A stretch of DNA of 10,223 bases from Legionellales bacterium UBA5158 (GCA_002413665.1 DHXK01000010.1:18021-28243), one strand, 5' to 3'. Counted from the first letter of the stretch, positions 1 to 7,767 are shown. Made by a program: numbers and translations. The notes: generated by a model not told the origin, from the letters alone.

Positions 1-744
1 TCTTCGCACGGATGTTAAGAGCTGATCATTCATTCCGAGATCAGTGAGATTTAGATGAGTAGATTCTTTATCTAAAATACGTAGAACCACTCTTTCGCCA
101 TAAGTGACGGGGATAGTGGATACACGAATATTGACGGTACGACCTGCTATCGTTACGCTAGTTCGTCCATCTTGTGGCAAACGCTTTTCAGAAATATCGA
201 GACTTGCAATAATTTTAATGCGAGAGATGACTAATGGAGTTAAGTGGTGAGGAACTTCTAATACATTGTGTAATACACCGTCGATGCGGATGCGAACAAT
301 TAATTTGTCTTCAAAAGGTTCGAAGTGTATATCAGATGCGGATTGTTTAATTGCTTCGTGCAATAAGGCATTAATAAGTTGTATGACTGGTGAATCGGTT
401 TCACTTCCTAGAATATCTTCAGCCTTTGGAAGCTCTTCTAGTACGTGTTGTAAATCAACATTTTCACCCAGATTAGCAGTACCGTGTAAAGCATCGATAG
501 CTTTTGTTTCATATTTTTTTGTCAGTAGGGTAGTAAAATGTTTTGAGCTGACTTCTTCTAAATGCAAAGGCAAACCAACATAACGTCTTAACTCTATGAT
601 AGCTTGTGGAGAACAATCAGGGCGATAAACAGCATTAATGTAATCTTCTTGTGTATCCATAATTAAAATTCCGTGCTGACGTGCATATCGATATGATTCA
701 AATTTTTCTTCATGTATCTGCGCATGAGGTTCACTAGTTATCAT
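1..744 (-). CDS. gspE: GspE, type II secretion assembly ATPase (N-terminal 248 residues; gene continues past the left edge)
   Basis: GspE is the cytoplasmic hexameric ATPase that powers pseudopilus assembly in the T2SS and docks on GspL. I translated 248 codons with no stop. The first ~110 residues form the GspL-binding N1E-type region. The N2E/GspII_E core follows: SDSPVIQLINALLHEAI at 117-133 (preceded by ET), ASDIHFEPFED at 136-146, IRIDGVLHNVLEVP at 152-165, the arginine-bearing KRLPQDGR at 187-194 and YGERVVLRILD at 215-225. The Walker A motif should lie shortly beyond the window. The ATG at 744 is the first possible start, because an in-frame TAG sits at 757-759; an AGCAGG-like Shine-Dalgarno lies 8 bases upstream. 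It follows gspC by 29 bp on the same strand, so the two are probably co-transcribed. The related PilB ATPase is excluded by the gspC neighbour rather than by sequence alone. Confidence 0.95.
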   Translation of the reverse strand, partial: MITSEPHAQIHEEKFESYRYARQHGILIMDTQEDYINAVYRPDCSPQAIIELRRYVGLPLHLEEVSSKHFTTLLTKKYETKAIDALHGTANLGENVDLQHVLEELPKAEDILGSETDSPVIQLINALLHEAIKQSASDIHFEPFEDKLIVRIRIDGVLHNVLEVPHHLTPLVISRIKIIASLDISEKRLPQDGRTSVTIAGRTVNIRVSTIPVTYGERVVLRILDKESTHLNLTDLGMNDQLLTSVRR

Positions 745-773
745 TATTATTACCTGCTACTAAAAAGAAAAAC

Positions 774-1337
774 TTAAGGTTCCTTCATTGTTGTAAGGGG
801 TTTGCCAAGAATTAAAGGAAGACTATTTGGACTGTACATAATGGATTGGTTTTCTACGTTCCAAGGAATCAGTAATGACTCTGTCGTGCCATTTTTCATT
901 AGTAATACTTGATCAGACTGAATATTAGATATCACTGTACCATCAGGAAGTGTATCTCCCGATCTGTAAGTAGATTCATCTTCATCAGAAGATGCGATAA
1001 CAGCATAGTTATTTTCTGCTTTAGATCCTAAAATGATACCTCGTAACATCCATTTAGTATTTGTGTTGGATGTGGTGGTAATATTTTCAGGTAAGCCAAA
1101 TAAATGCAATTGAGCAATGCTATTGTTTTTCGTCGATTTATCGTCTGCTGTCACAGCAGAATGAGTGATTGAATTTTCAGTAAAAGATTTAGTTTTAATA
1201 AGAGTTACAATTGCGTTGCTTTGATAAACTGAAATTGCTAGCAGCAATAATACTAATAATCCATTTACGCACAAAATCACCCACCGCCGCCACTGCTCGG
1301 TCAGTAAACTTAATAAATTTATTGATAAATTTGTCAT
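774..1337 (-). CDS. gspC: GspC, type II secretion inner-membrane/periplasmic connector (short form without PDZ domain)
   Basis: GspC links the inner-membrane platform to the secretin: its periplasmic homology region (HR) binds the N0 domain of GspD. The 187-residue product has a cytoplasmic N-terminus with WRRW at 16-19, one transmembrane segment at about 20-38, and a polar linker at about 45-72. The HR domain follows, with IAQLHLFG at 74-81, LRGIILG at 98-104, YRSGDTLPDGT at 124-134 and NGTTESLLIP at 149-158. After the HR only about 29 residues remain, so the C-terminal PDZ or coiled coil of longer GspC proteins is absent. That makes it shorter than the roughly 270 residues of classical enterobacterial forms. 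The ATG at 1337 has only a weak GGA upstream, but it places the transmembrane segment correctly. The gene leads the gspC-gspE transcript and is divergent from gspL. Confidence 0.9.
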   Translation of the reverse strand: MTNLSINLLSLLTEQWRRWVILCVNGLLVLLLLAISVYQSNAIVTLIKTKSFTENSITHSAVTADDKSTKNNSIAQLHLFGLPENITTTSNTNTKWMLRGIILGSKAENNYAVIASSDEDESTYRSGDTLPDGTVISNIQSDQVLLMKNGTTESLLIPWNVENQSIMYSPNSLPLILGKPLTTMKEP

Positions 1338-1368
1338 ATATATCCATTAATCATTGATATACTAATTG

Positions 1369-1397
1369 TTATTATACCACCAAATATAGGTGATAAT
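1369..1397 (+). promoter_or_regulatory. Possible sigma-70 promoter for gspL-gspM
   Basis: TTATTA (1369-1374) and GATAAT (1392-1397) are 17 bases apart and could act as weak -35 and -10 boxes for gspL. The -35 overlaps the extended -10 element of gspC on the other strand, so the two divergent promoters would compete for RNA polymerase. The region is so AT-rich that chance matches are likely. Confidence 0.3.
1371..1379 (-). promoter_or_regulatory. Extended -10 promoter for gspC-gspE
   Basis: On the minus strand this reads TGGTATAAT, a perfect extended -10 element (TGnTATAAT). It lies 33 bases upstream of the gspC ATG, giving a predicted leader of about 26 bases. There is no good -35 hexamer at 16-18 bases, which extended -10 promoters tolerate. 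The assignment rests on sequence match and position only. Confidence 0.55.
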
Positions 1398-1439
1398 TTA
1401 AGTGTTATATCATCACATAGTATATTCAAAAGGATAGGC

Positions 1440-2654
1440 ATGCTAAACAAAATTATTGTCCGTTTAACTAATAATCCAGAGCATCCTTTGTATTGGTCAA
1501 TTGTGGATGAGAATAACAATCTGATTAAGAATCAGGAAATTGTTAAAGGCAGTGATATCTATGTTTTTGTTCCTGGCAGCGATGTATTTTTAACGGAAGT
1601 TAAATTACCTAAGTTATCTCAATCTCAATTAATAAAAGCAATTCCATATGCATTAGAAGAATATCTTGCGGAAGATATTGCGGATCTTCATTTTGCGATA
1701 GGAGGAAATGCAAAAGATAATATTTTTTCTTTGGCAGTCGTTAGCAGAAAAAAAATGGATGAGTGGAAATCACGTTTAAATATTTTTTTTAAATCACAAT
1801 CGCCTTATTTGAAAACATTAGTACCAGTTACATTAGCACTTCCTTGGAAGCCTGAACAATGGACTGTCTTTATCGACGATAACAAAGCTTTAGTGAGAAC
1901 AGGATGGCAATCAGGCTTTGGAGTAGAGTTGAATGAATTATGGATTACGTTGGGCCTTCTTTTAAAACAAATTAATAACTTGCTTCCTAAAGTGATAGTC
2001 ATTATTGGAGAAGTTGAGATACCATCGAACGAAGCGAGTGTTCTAAAGCAGTTAAACGTTTCCTTACAACTAGAACCACATCAAGACTTAATGACTTTAA
2101 TGGCTGCATCTGTTGGAGAATCCTCTGCAATTAATCTATTGCAAGGACCCTACAAAGTTTCTCATTATTATGCTAAGAGTAAATTATATTATCGCAGTGC
2201 TGTTATATTAGCGGTTATGTGTTTGTTAGTTTTAACTATCGGGTCTATTTTGCAATTTTCTATTTTAAATTATCGTGAAAATGTATTACATAAAAAAATT
2301 GTCGCTAGTTTTAATCAGGTTTTCCCTGATGTTAAGACTGTTGATGAAAGAGCAATGAAAAAACGCGTGGAACAAACATTGCAATCGCTGAAGAATGCTA
2401 ATAGTGGGAATATTTTTTTGAGAATAGCAAGCAATGTTGCACCTATTATTTCACGGGCAGAAGGTGTTAGCGTGTTAGGTTTGGAGTTTGCTGCTAATCG
2501 ACTTACCCTTCAATTAGAGGCTAATAATTTTGAATTGCTAGATAATTTAGGCCTAGTGTTAAAAAAACAAGGGTATAAAATTGAATTACTTGAGGCGGTT
2601 AAATCTAGTAATCGCATCCAGGCTCATTTAGTCATACAAGAGATGAAGTCATGA
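1440..2654 (+). CDS. gspL: GspL, type II secretion inner-membrane platform protein
   Basis: GspL anchors the GspE ATPase at the inner membrane and pairs with GspM. The 404-residue product shows the expected order. An actin-like cytoplasmic domain covers about 1-240, with the family signature VPGSDVFLTEVKLPKL at 44-59, the PYALEEYLAEDIADLHFAIG stretch at 69-88, and INLLQGPYK at 231-239. One transmembrane helix lies at about 252-275. A periplasmic ferredoxin-like domain at about 283-404 begins with the conserved FPDVKTVDERAMKKRVEQ (295-312). The length is typical for the family. The ATG at 1440 has AAGGA at 1430-1434 at good spacing. The stop overlaps the gspM start as ATGA, which implies translational coupling. 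The gene is divergent from gspC, with 102 bp between the start codons. Confidence 0.95.
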   Translation: MLNKIIVRLTNNPEHPLYWSIVDENNNLIKNQEIVKGSDIYVFVPGSDVFLTEVKLPKLSQSQLIKAIPYALEEYLAEDIADLHFAIGGNAKDNIFSLAVVSRKKMDEWKSRLNIFFKSQSPYLKTLVPVTLALPWKPEQWTVFIDDNKALVRTGWQSGFGVELNELWITLGLLLKQINNLLPKVIVIIGEVEIPSNEASVLKQLNVSLQLEPHQDLMTLMAASVGESSAINLLQGPYKVSHYYAKSKLYYRSAVILAVMCLLVLTIGSILQFSILNYRENVLHKKIVASFNQVFPDVKTVDERAMKKRVEQTLQSLKNANSGNIFLRIASNVAPIISRAEGVSVLGLEFAANRLTLQLEANNFELLDNLGLVLKKQGYKIELLEAVKSSNRIQAHLVIQEMKS

Positions 2655-3154
2655 AAGATATTTTTATGCAATATCCGATCCTGAACAAATGGTGGGTGAC
2701 ACTTGTTACTTACAGAAAAAAGATTTATTTAGGGAGTATTGTCTCTCTAGTATTAGGTTTGCTACTAACATGGTTTATAGTGAGCGGTAAAATTGATTCA
2801 CTTAATGATAAAATTGTACAAAATCAAAAACTAATAGTCTGGATGAAATCAGCAAGTGATGACATTAATAAATTACGTAACACTGTCCAGCCAAAATCAA
2901 ATAAAAACATCTCATTATTAGCACTAATAGACCAAGAATCAAAAATAAATTCTTGGAATAACTACCCTATGCAAATGAAACAAGCCGAAATAAATCAAGT
3001 AGAAGTATCTTTTGTGAGTATTAGCTTCGATGATTTAATCAGTGGCTTGGAACAACTTTGGCAAAAGAATGGTGTTCAAATTTCCAAGCTGAGTGCGCAG
3101 CGTATAGCAAATACACCTTTTATACATGCAACTGTATTGTTGCAATTGTCCTAA
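2651..3154 (+). CDS. gspM: GspM, type II secretion inner-membrane protein
   Basis: GspM stabilises GspL and localises with it in the inner-membrane platform. The 167-residue protein has a short cytoplasmic N-terminus, one transmembrane helix at about 26-45, a coiled-coil-like periplasmic stretch at about 46-80, and a C-terminal ferredoxin-like domain. Family hallmarks are SLLALIDQ at 97-104 and VEVSFVSISFDDLISGLEQL at about 117-136, followed by a glycine-valine turn (NGVQI) and a closing beta strand ATVLLQLS. The start overlaps the gspL stop by four bases (ATGA), the usual gspL-gspM arrangement. GspM sequences are poorly conserved, so the call draws on this topology and on gspL as well as on the motifs. 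No gspN follows; the next gene is convergent after 41 bp. Confidence 0.93.
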   Translation: MKDIFMQYPILNKWWVTLVTYRKKIYLGSIVSLVLGLLLTWFIVSGKIDSLNDKIVQNQKLIVWMKSASDDINKLRNTVQPKSNKNISLLALIDQESKINSWNNYPMQMKQAEINQVEVSFVSISFDDLISGLEQLWQKNGVQISKLSAQRIANTPFIHATVLLQLS

Positions 3155-3195
3155 TCAAATAATCTGCATGATATTTGTCTGAAGTAAAATATGCC

Positions 3196-4461
3196 CTAGC
3201 GCTCTAATGCTACGGCAAGTAAAAATAATTGGGATAATTGTGTAGTAAAATCTTTAATGGATATATCGCTGCTATCAGAAACATTATTCGTCATGACAAG
3301 ATCAGATTCGTACACTAAAGTGCTCTTGGGTGTATTGCAAATTGCAAGTTTTGCAACGTAATCCAAATTTTTCGCTTGACGTAACGATGCCAAAGTATCA
3401 GGATCTTCTCCCGTTTGTGACAAGGCCACAAATAATTCGTTGGGGTTTATGGTTTTTTTTCTCGCACGATAGGTTGTTGCCATTTCAATTTGGCAAGGAA
3501 TACCCGCTATTATTTCTAGCCAATCTTTACCGATGAGACCTGTATGATAACTTGCGTCTGATGCAACAATCTGAACACTGTGGACACGTTTAAATAAATC
3601 AGTGGTGCCTTCACCAAAGGTGTCGATAACAGCACGTTCATACGTTAAACGTCTTTGTAACGTTAACAATACTGAGTCAGGTTGCTCATAGATATCTTTT
3701 AACATGATATGTGGATATATTTTTTGTTTCCCTATTTTTAAGTCTGAATTAACAGTGTGAATCTGACGTTCAACTTTTTTATTGTTAATATCATAAATAG
3801 TGACTGAATCATATTTAACTTCTGCAATATCACCTTCTTCAAGATAAATAAGTTGTTGAGCAATTGATAATAAAGCGAGTGGATCAGACGCAATAAAATT
3901 AGTTTTAGCACCAAGACCTAGGACTAACATGCTGCCATTGTGCAGTGCAACTAATTGTTCTGGATCAGAGCGTCGTAAAAAAGTTATTGCGAAGTTGCCA
4001 TCAAGTTCTTTTGTAGCGTTACGAATAGCGGTGAGGAAGTCGTTGTTTTCCTGTAAGTGATGATGAACAAGTTGACCAATAAGTTCTACGTCGCATTCAG
4101 AATCTAATGTGTAACCTTTTGTAAATAATTGACCCCGAATAATTTCATAATTGCGTATGACCCCATTTTGAACGAGACCGATGTCACCATCAATAATATG
4201 TGGCTGGACAACGAGCGGATTCATTCTTTCACTAGTAGCCCAAAAATGATTACCGATTCCAATATTGCCAGGTAGAGAGAGTGCTTCTGATAGTTCTAGG
4301 TCATTTATTTTTATTCTACAGGATTCCAGAGAAGCATGGTTATTCGCATGGGAGATTAATATGCCAGTGGAATAAAAGTCTGGATGTTCCAGCGATTTAA
4401 GACATTCCAATAATGGAGTAGCCACATCTTTTTCACCGATAGCGCCAATAAATCCACACAT
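3196..4461 (-). CDS. Truncated, degenerate GlmS-like protein: glutaminase domain plus one SIS domain
   Basis: Intact GlmS makes glucosamine-6-phosphate from fructose-6-phosphate and glutamine and is about 609 residues long; this product is 421. Present are the N-terminal nucleophile Cys2 (MCGFIGAIG), the oxyanion pair in NGVIRN (99-104) and the Asp of SECDVE (121-126). The glutamine-binding HTRWATHG has become NHFWATSE (71-78) and YRGYDSAG has become HPDFYSTG. The first isomerase (SIS) domain is recognisable (LAICNTP 372-378, FTTQL 405-409), but ACGTSYNSG is now ASDASYHTG and the SQSGET loop reads SQTGED. The second SIS domain, with the catalytic Glu, His and Lys residues, is missing, and no trace of it follows the TAG stop. 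A strong GAGGAA (4468-4473) six bases before the ATG and an open frame suggest it is still translated. Synthase activity is unlikely. It may be a regulator, a sugar-phosphate sensor or a decaying paralogue; I cannot say which. Confidence 0.85.
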   Translation of the reverse strand: MCGFIGAIGEKDVATPLLECLKSLEHPDFYSTGILISHANNHASLESCRIKINDLELSEALSLPGNIGIGNHFWATSERMNPLVVQPHIIDGDIGLVQNGVIRNYEIIRGQLFTKGYTLDSECDVELIGQLVHHHLQENNDFLTAIRNATKELDGNFAITFLRRSDPEQLVALHNGSMLVLGLGAKTNFIASDPLALLSIAQQLIYLEEGDIAEVKYDSVTIYDINNKKVERQIHTVNSDLKIGKQKIYPHIMLKDIYEQPDSVLLTLQRRLTYERAVIDTFGEGTTDLFKRVHSVQIVASDASYHTGLIGKDWLEIIAGIPCQIEMATTYRARKKTINPNELFVALSQTGEDPDTLASLRQAKNLDYVAKLAICNTPKSTLVYESDLVMTNNVSDSSDISIKDFTTQLSQLFLLAVALER

Positions 4462-4519
4462 TATTTATTCCTCAGGAAAGCTATCTGACAATTTTTATTG
4501 AAAACTGGATAAAATTCTC

Positions 4520-4552
4520 ATTAGGATTACCCTAATTGTTGTATAGTAATCC
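4520..4552. promoter_or_regulatory. Inverted repeats in the divergent GlmS-like/lyase promoter region
   Basis: Two overlapping inverted repeats lie in this 137-bp divergent gap. ATTAGG/CCTAAT (4520-4525 and 4531-4536) has a 5-base spacer. GGATTAC/GTAATCC (4524-4530 and 4546-4552) has a 15-base spacer. The right arm of the second overlaps TATAGT (4542-4547), a candidate -10 for the lyase gene without a good -35. The layout would suit an operator that controls one or both genes, but neither the regulator nor the promoter is established. Confidence 0.3.
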
Positions 4553-4598
4553 CCGGTTTAGTTTGCGTAAAAATATCGTATAAAAAGATGGAGTCGAG

Positions 4599-5525
4599 AT
4601 GCAAAAGAAAACACTTCTCACATATGTGTTTTTATTTTTATTTTTTTATTCACTTGCTGGGTCAGCGGACGTATTACCATTGGTCCCTTATTGGGAAGGC
4701 AAGTTTAATGATCCTACAAATTGGACACATAGTAATATAGAGTTTAATAAATCATTACCTTATTGGGGTAGAAAAAATATTGAAGTGAGAGTTCCTGGAT
4801 CTCTCGAAAAAAGTCCAGAAGGCGATAATTATTTGCGTTTTCATTATCCAGCTGGAAGTGCGAACTCTAAATCTTCTCCACCATTACCTCTTGGTGGTGC
4901 TCAATTCTATGGTGCGATGATAAATACTAATGCTCCAGTAACACTGAGTTTTTATTTAAGATTTCCAAAAACGTTCCCATTTGATTCTTCTGCTCGTGGC
5001 CCAACCATAGGCAAGCTGCCAGGTTTATTTGGGGGTATTGGTAACACAGGGAGGAATGTGCCTACGGGCTCTGACGGCTGGACGACACGGTTTACATGGT
5101 GTGATTATGTAGAATCTACACAACAGCAAGTGACTGGAGGAGGGCAACTACTGCAGTTTACTTACAATTCGAATCTAAGTGGTGGCGGACATGATTATGG
5201 TACTAATTTAGGATCTAATAGCTGGGCGTTCAATCCTGATGGTAAATGGCATAACGTGCAACAAACCATACACCTTAATGATGTAGGAAGTGATAATGGC
5301 CGTATTGATATTTGCTTCGATGGTAAGTTAGTTTTTTCCCAATCCAATATTATTTTTAGAACCTCAGAAGCATTACAAACGAATGGTATTATTTTCCAGA
5401 GTTTTTTTGGTGGTTATGGGGCGAGCTTTGCCACACCTATCGATACTTACATCGATTTTGCAGATTTCGCACTTTATCTTTATCCGGCGTCAGCCTCACC
5501 AGGATTGTGTGTGGCTAAGGAATAA
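4599..5525 (+). CDS. Secreted polysaccharide lyase family 14-like protein, candidate T2SS substrate
   Basis: The 308-residue product has a Sec signal peptide: MQKK, a hydrophobic core from about residue 5, and a likely cleavage after AGSA at 23. The mature part matches the beta-jelly-roll fold of the PL14 alginate/glucuronan lyase-like family: GKLPGLFGG at 138-146, GSDGWTTRFTW at 157-167, QLLQFTY at 183-189, FNPDGKWHNVQQTIHLN at 211-227, DICFDGKLVF at 237-246, SFFGG at 268-272 and DTYIDFADFALYLY at 282-295. Lys139, Arg164 and Tyr189 sit where lyases of this family have catalytic basic and tyrosine residues; I infer this correspondence from motif position. The likely activity is beta-elimination of a uronic-acid polymer, with substrate unknown. 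GGAG at 4590-4593 supports the ATG at 4599. With a Sec signal and gsp genes on both sides, it is a natural T2SS cargo. Its stop lies 9 bases from the convergent gspD stop. Confidence 0.8.
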   Translation: MQKKTLLTYVFLFLFFYSLAGSADVLPLVPYWEGKFNDPTNWTHSNIEFNKSLPYWGRKNIEVRVPGSLEKSPEGDNYLRFHYPAGSANSKSSPPLPLGGAQFYGAMINTNAPVTLSFYLRFPKTFPFDSSARGPTIGKLPGLFGGIGNTGRNVPTGSDGWTTRFTWCDYVESTQQQVTGGGQLLQFTYNSNLSGGGHDYGTNLGSNSWAFNPDGKWHNVQQTIHLNDVGSDNGRIDICFDGKLVFSQSNIIFRTSEALQTNGIIFQSFFGGYGASFATPIDTYIDFADFALYLYPASASPGLCVAKE

Positions 5526-5534
5526 TGGAATTCA

Positions 5535-7700
5535 TCAGGCATCAAATGGTAGGGGTAAGTCAGAATTAAGCCCCGAAGGTGGCAAGACAGGAGGCCTTAT
5601 TTTATTTTTTCCTGTCAGCTGTTTTTGTGTTGTTATTTGATCGCCGCGTATGTTTTCGTATTTGTCAGTGATGAGGCATGCAGTCTTTTTATCTTCATAA
5701 AGAATAGTAGGCCGTAAAAAAATCATTAAATTTTGTTTGATGAGTTGTTTTTCATGGTTTTTAAATAAAATACCAATGCCAGGAATATCACCGAGTACTG
5801 GCACTTTAGAGGTGACATCCTGCCATTCGTTTTGTATTAAACCACCCAGTACTAAGAGATCACCATCATTGGCCATAACTGTAGTATGAATAAAACGCTC
5901 GCTTAAATTGGGATTACCACCCGCACTTACTTGTCCCGGTAAGACATTAGATAATTCTTGTTCGATAATTAACTTGATTGAACCATCCGATGTAATCTGT
6001 GGATTTATCGTTAATATTAATCCTACATCTTCTTGATTGAAATAATTAAAAGGGTTGCCGCCAGTGGGGTTATTCTGGATTTGTCCTATAGAAAATGAAA
6101 TCTTTTGACCGACTTTAATTTGAGCCGGCTCATTATCTAATGTGACAATATTAGGAGTAGATAAAATATTAGAGCGAGAATCTTCGGATAATGCACGGAT
6201 CAAAAGTCGTAAATTATTTCCACTATAATAAGGCAAGCTTAATCCTTGCCCTGTTGCATTAAGTGTAGGAGGATTTGAAATCGCAATATTATTATTAGGC
6301 CCAATGCCACTTAAAGGTAAAGTTGTGGCAAATCGCGTGAGTAGTTGCACTCGTCCGCCAGTATTTAACTCAATGCCTAACTCATTCGCACGATCAACCT
6401 CAACTTCAGCAATAACGGCTTCAATCAATACTTGAGGGCGGCGTATATCTAATTTTTTTATGACTCTTTTTAATTTCGCCATAAGATTAGCCGGTGCAGA
6501 TATGATCACTGAATTGGTAGATTCTTCCCATTGCACAGAGTGACTAACGGCGCCACTTTTAGGCTGTTTTTGCGCCATATTGGAGAAATCCACTGATGGG
6601 TTGTTGTTACTGCTTCCACCCGTCTGAGCATTGTTTTGAATAGCTGTTCCAGCTTGACCCATGGCGCCAGCATAATTTGCTAAGACTGTTTTCTCTGGCG
6701 ATTCTGAATCTGATGGTTCAGATTGAGTAGATGTTGGTGGGGCAGGGGCTTCAGATGATGCTGAAATAGACAGATTACTTTTTTCTTGTTTGTAGTTTTC
6801 AATCAGACTATTGAGAATAACCGCCACTTTTGCTGCGCGTAAATATTTGAGAGAGATAACTTCTGTTCCTACACTTTTTCTGCTTAGGGGAACGTCAAGG
6901 CGCGATATTAAACTACGCACCTGCATACGTTGCTCTGGTGTTCCCCCATGAATGAGTATGTTATTGCCTCTATCATCTGAGCCAAATACTAAATTGTTAT
7001 CACCTTCGCCTTTTTGTTGTAATAAAGCTGAAACCATTTTAACCAATTCATTTGGCTGAGCATATCTGAGATGAATGACTTCAATGCTAGTGGCTGTTGG
7101 CATATCAAGACGTTGAATTAAGTTGGTTAACCGCGAAATATTATTAGAAAAATCTGAAATGATGATGTCATTTGTTGGGCCATACGCTTCTATGTATCCA
7201 TAACGAAAAACTAATTGCTTTAGCACTTTCACCAATTCAGATGCAGAGACATATTTTACACGCGCAATAGTCACAGCCATTTCATCTCGAGGGGATGCAT
7301 GATTGGCATTAATGAATTGTGAGCCTTCTTCTTTAATAAAAGCTTCGGGTACGATTTTTACTATAGGGCCACTAGAGATAGCTTCGAATCCACTGACCCT
7401 TAATAAAGCAAGAAACGCTTGGTAGAGTTCATCTGAGTTTAAAGGGTAACTGGAGACAAACGTTACTTTGCCAGTGACTAGTGGGGATACAACAAAATTT
7501 TTTCCAGTTTCTTTCGCTAATTCGTTAATGACAGTATGGATGTCAACATTTTTTAAATTCCAGATTCGCTTCTCTGTGTTGTTAGAAGGTATATTATCTG
7601 TTGTTTTGATCGGGTCCGCAGATGAAGAAGGCAGTAAAAAAACAGTTAAAATAAGTATTATACCAAATGCCCAGGACGTTATACGGAGATAATGTTTCAT
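5535..7700 (-). CDS. gspD: GspD, type II secretion outer-membrane secretin
   Basis: GspD forms the 15-mer outer-membrane channel of the T2SS. The 721-residue protein starts with a signal peptide (hydrophobic 10-23, likely cleavage after SSSA at 28). N0 spans about 45-118 (IWNLKNVDIHTVINELAKET). N1 spans about 141-199, N2 about 205-270 (LVFGSDDRGNNILIHG) and N3 about 278-420. N3 carries an unusually long Ser/Pro/Asn/Gly-rich insert at about 304-388. The secretin domain spans about 422-672, with LIEAVIAEVEVD at 425-436, SRSNILSTPNIVTLDNEPA at 508-526, LVLGGLI at 616-622 and VPVLGDIPGIGILF at 633-646. A tail of about 50 residues (TDKYENIRGDQ) resembles the S-domain region where pilotins bind in other systems. 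The ATG at 7700 has AGGA four bases upstream. Usually gspD lies between gspC and gspE; here it stands alone about 4.2 kb from gspC. Confidence 0.96.
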   Translation of the reverse strand: MKHYLRITSWAFGIILILTVFLLPSSSADPIKTTDNIPSNNTEKRIWNLKNVDIHTVINELAKETGKNFVVSPLVTGKVTFVSSYPLNSDELYQAFLALLRVSGFEAISSGPIVKIVPEAFIKEEGSQFINANHASPRDEMAVTIARVKYVSASELVKVLKQLVFRYGYIEAYGPTNDIIISDFSNNISRLTNLIQRLDMPTATSIEVIHLRYAQPNELVKMVSALLQQKGEGDNNLVFGSDDRGNNILIHGGTPEQRMQVRSLISRLDVPLSRKSVGTEVISLKYLRAAKVAVILNSLIENYKQEKSNLSISASSEAPAPPTSTQSEPSDSESPEKTVLANYAGAMGQAGTAIQNNAQTGGSSNNNPSVDFSNMAQKQPKSGAVSHSVQWEESTNSVIISAPANLMAKLKRVIKKLDIRRPQVLIEAVIAEVEVDRANELGIELNTGGRVQLLTRFATTLPLSGIGPNNNIAISNPPTLNATGQGLSLPYYSGNNLRLLIRALSEDSRSNILSTPNIVTLDNEPAQIKVGQKISFSIGQIQNNPTGGNPFNYFNQEDVGLILTINPQITSDGSIKLIIEQELSNVLPGQVSAGGNPNLSERFIHTTVMANDGDLLVLGGLIQNEWQDVTSKVPVLGDIPGIGILFKNHEKQLIKQNLMIFLRPTILYEDKKTACLITDKYENIRGDQITTQKQLTGKNKIRPPVLPPSGLNSDLPLPFDA
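5586..5616. repeat. GACAGGA/TCCTGTC inverted repeat near the lyase/gspD convergent junction
   Basis: Seven-base arms at 5586-5592 and 5610-5616 flank a 17-base loop, inside the last codons of gspD and about 60 bases past the lyase stop. A few T residues follow a little further on the plus strand. It might help end the lyase transcript, but the loop is long and the T-run does not directly follow the stem. Confidence 0.2.
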
Positions 7701-7767
7701 ATAATCCTAATAATTTCCAATGAATGTGGCTTTGCTAGTAAATAAAATGATGTTACTAAGCAAATCC

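Noticed and set aside
266..583. Plus-strand open frame of 105 codons
   Set aside because: It is antisense to gspE, whose protein reads cleanly through this stretch; the composition does not look like a real protein.
1334..1519. Minus-strand open frame across the gspC/gspL promoter gap
   Set aside because: It overlaps the divergent promoter region and the start of gspL and has no family features; likely chance.
3155..3195. Remnant of the second GlmS SIS domain after the stop codon
   Set aside because: Reading on past the TAG gives about 13 codons with no GlmS similarity before another stop, and gspM follows at once.
4462..4598. glmS ribozyme or riboswitch upstream of the GlmS-like gene
   Set aside because: The gap is only 137 bp, shared by two divergent promoters, and shows no ribozyme core that I can recognise; the glmS ribozyme is chiefly a Gram-positive feature.
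5586..5616. Strong bidirectional terminator between the lyase and gspD
   Set aside because: The 17-base loop and the lack of a T-run directly after the stem make it weak; kept only as a low-confidence repeat.
5383..5640. Plus-strand open frame over the lyase end and gspD end
   Set aside because: It is an alternative frame of the lyase C-terminus running into antisense gspD; neither half resembles a protein family.
7468..7692. Plus-strand open frame of 74 codons
   Set aside because: It is antisense to the GspD signal peptide and N0 domain, which are convincing.
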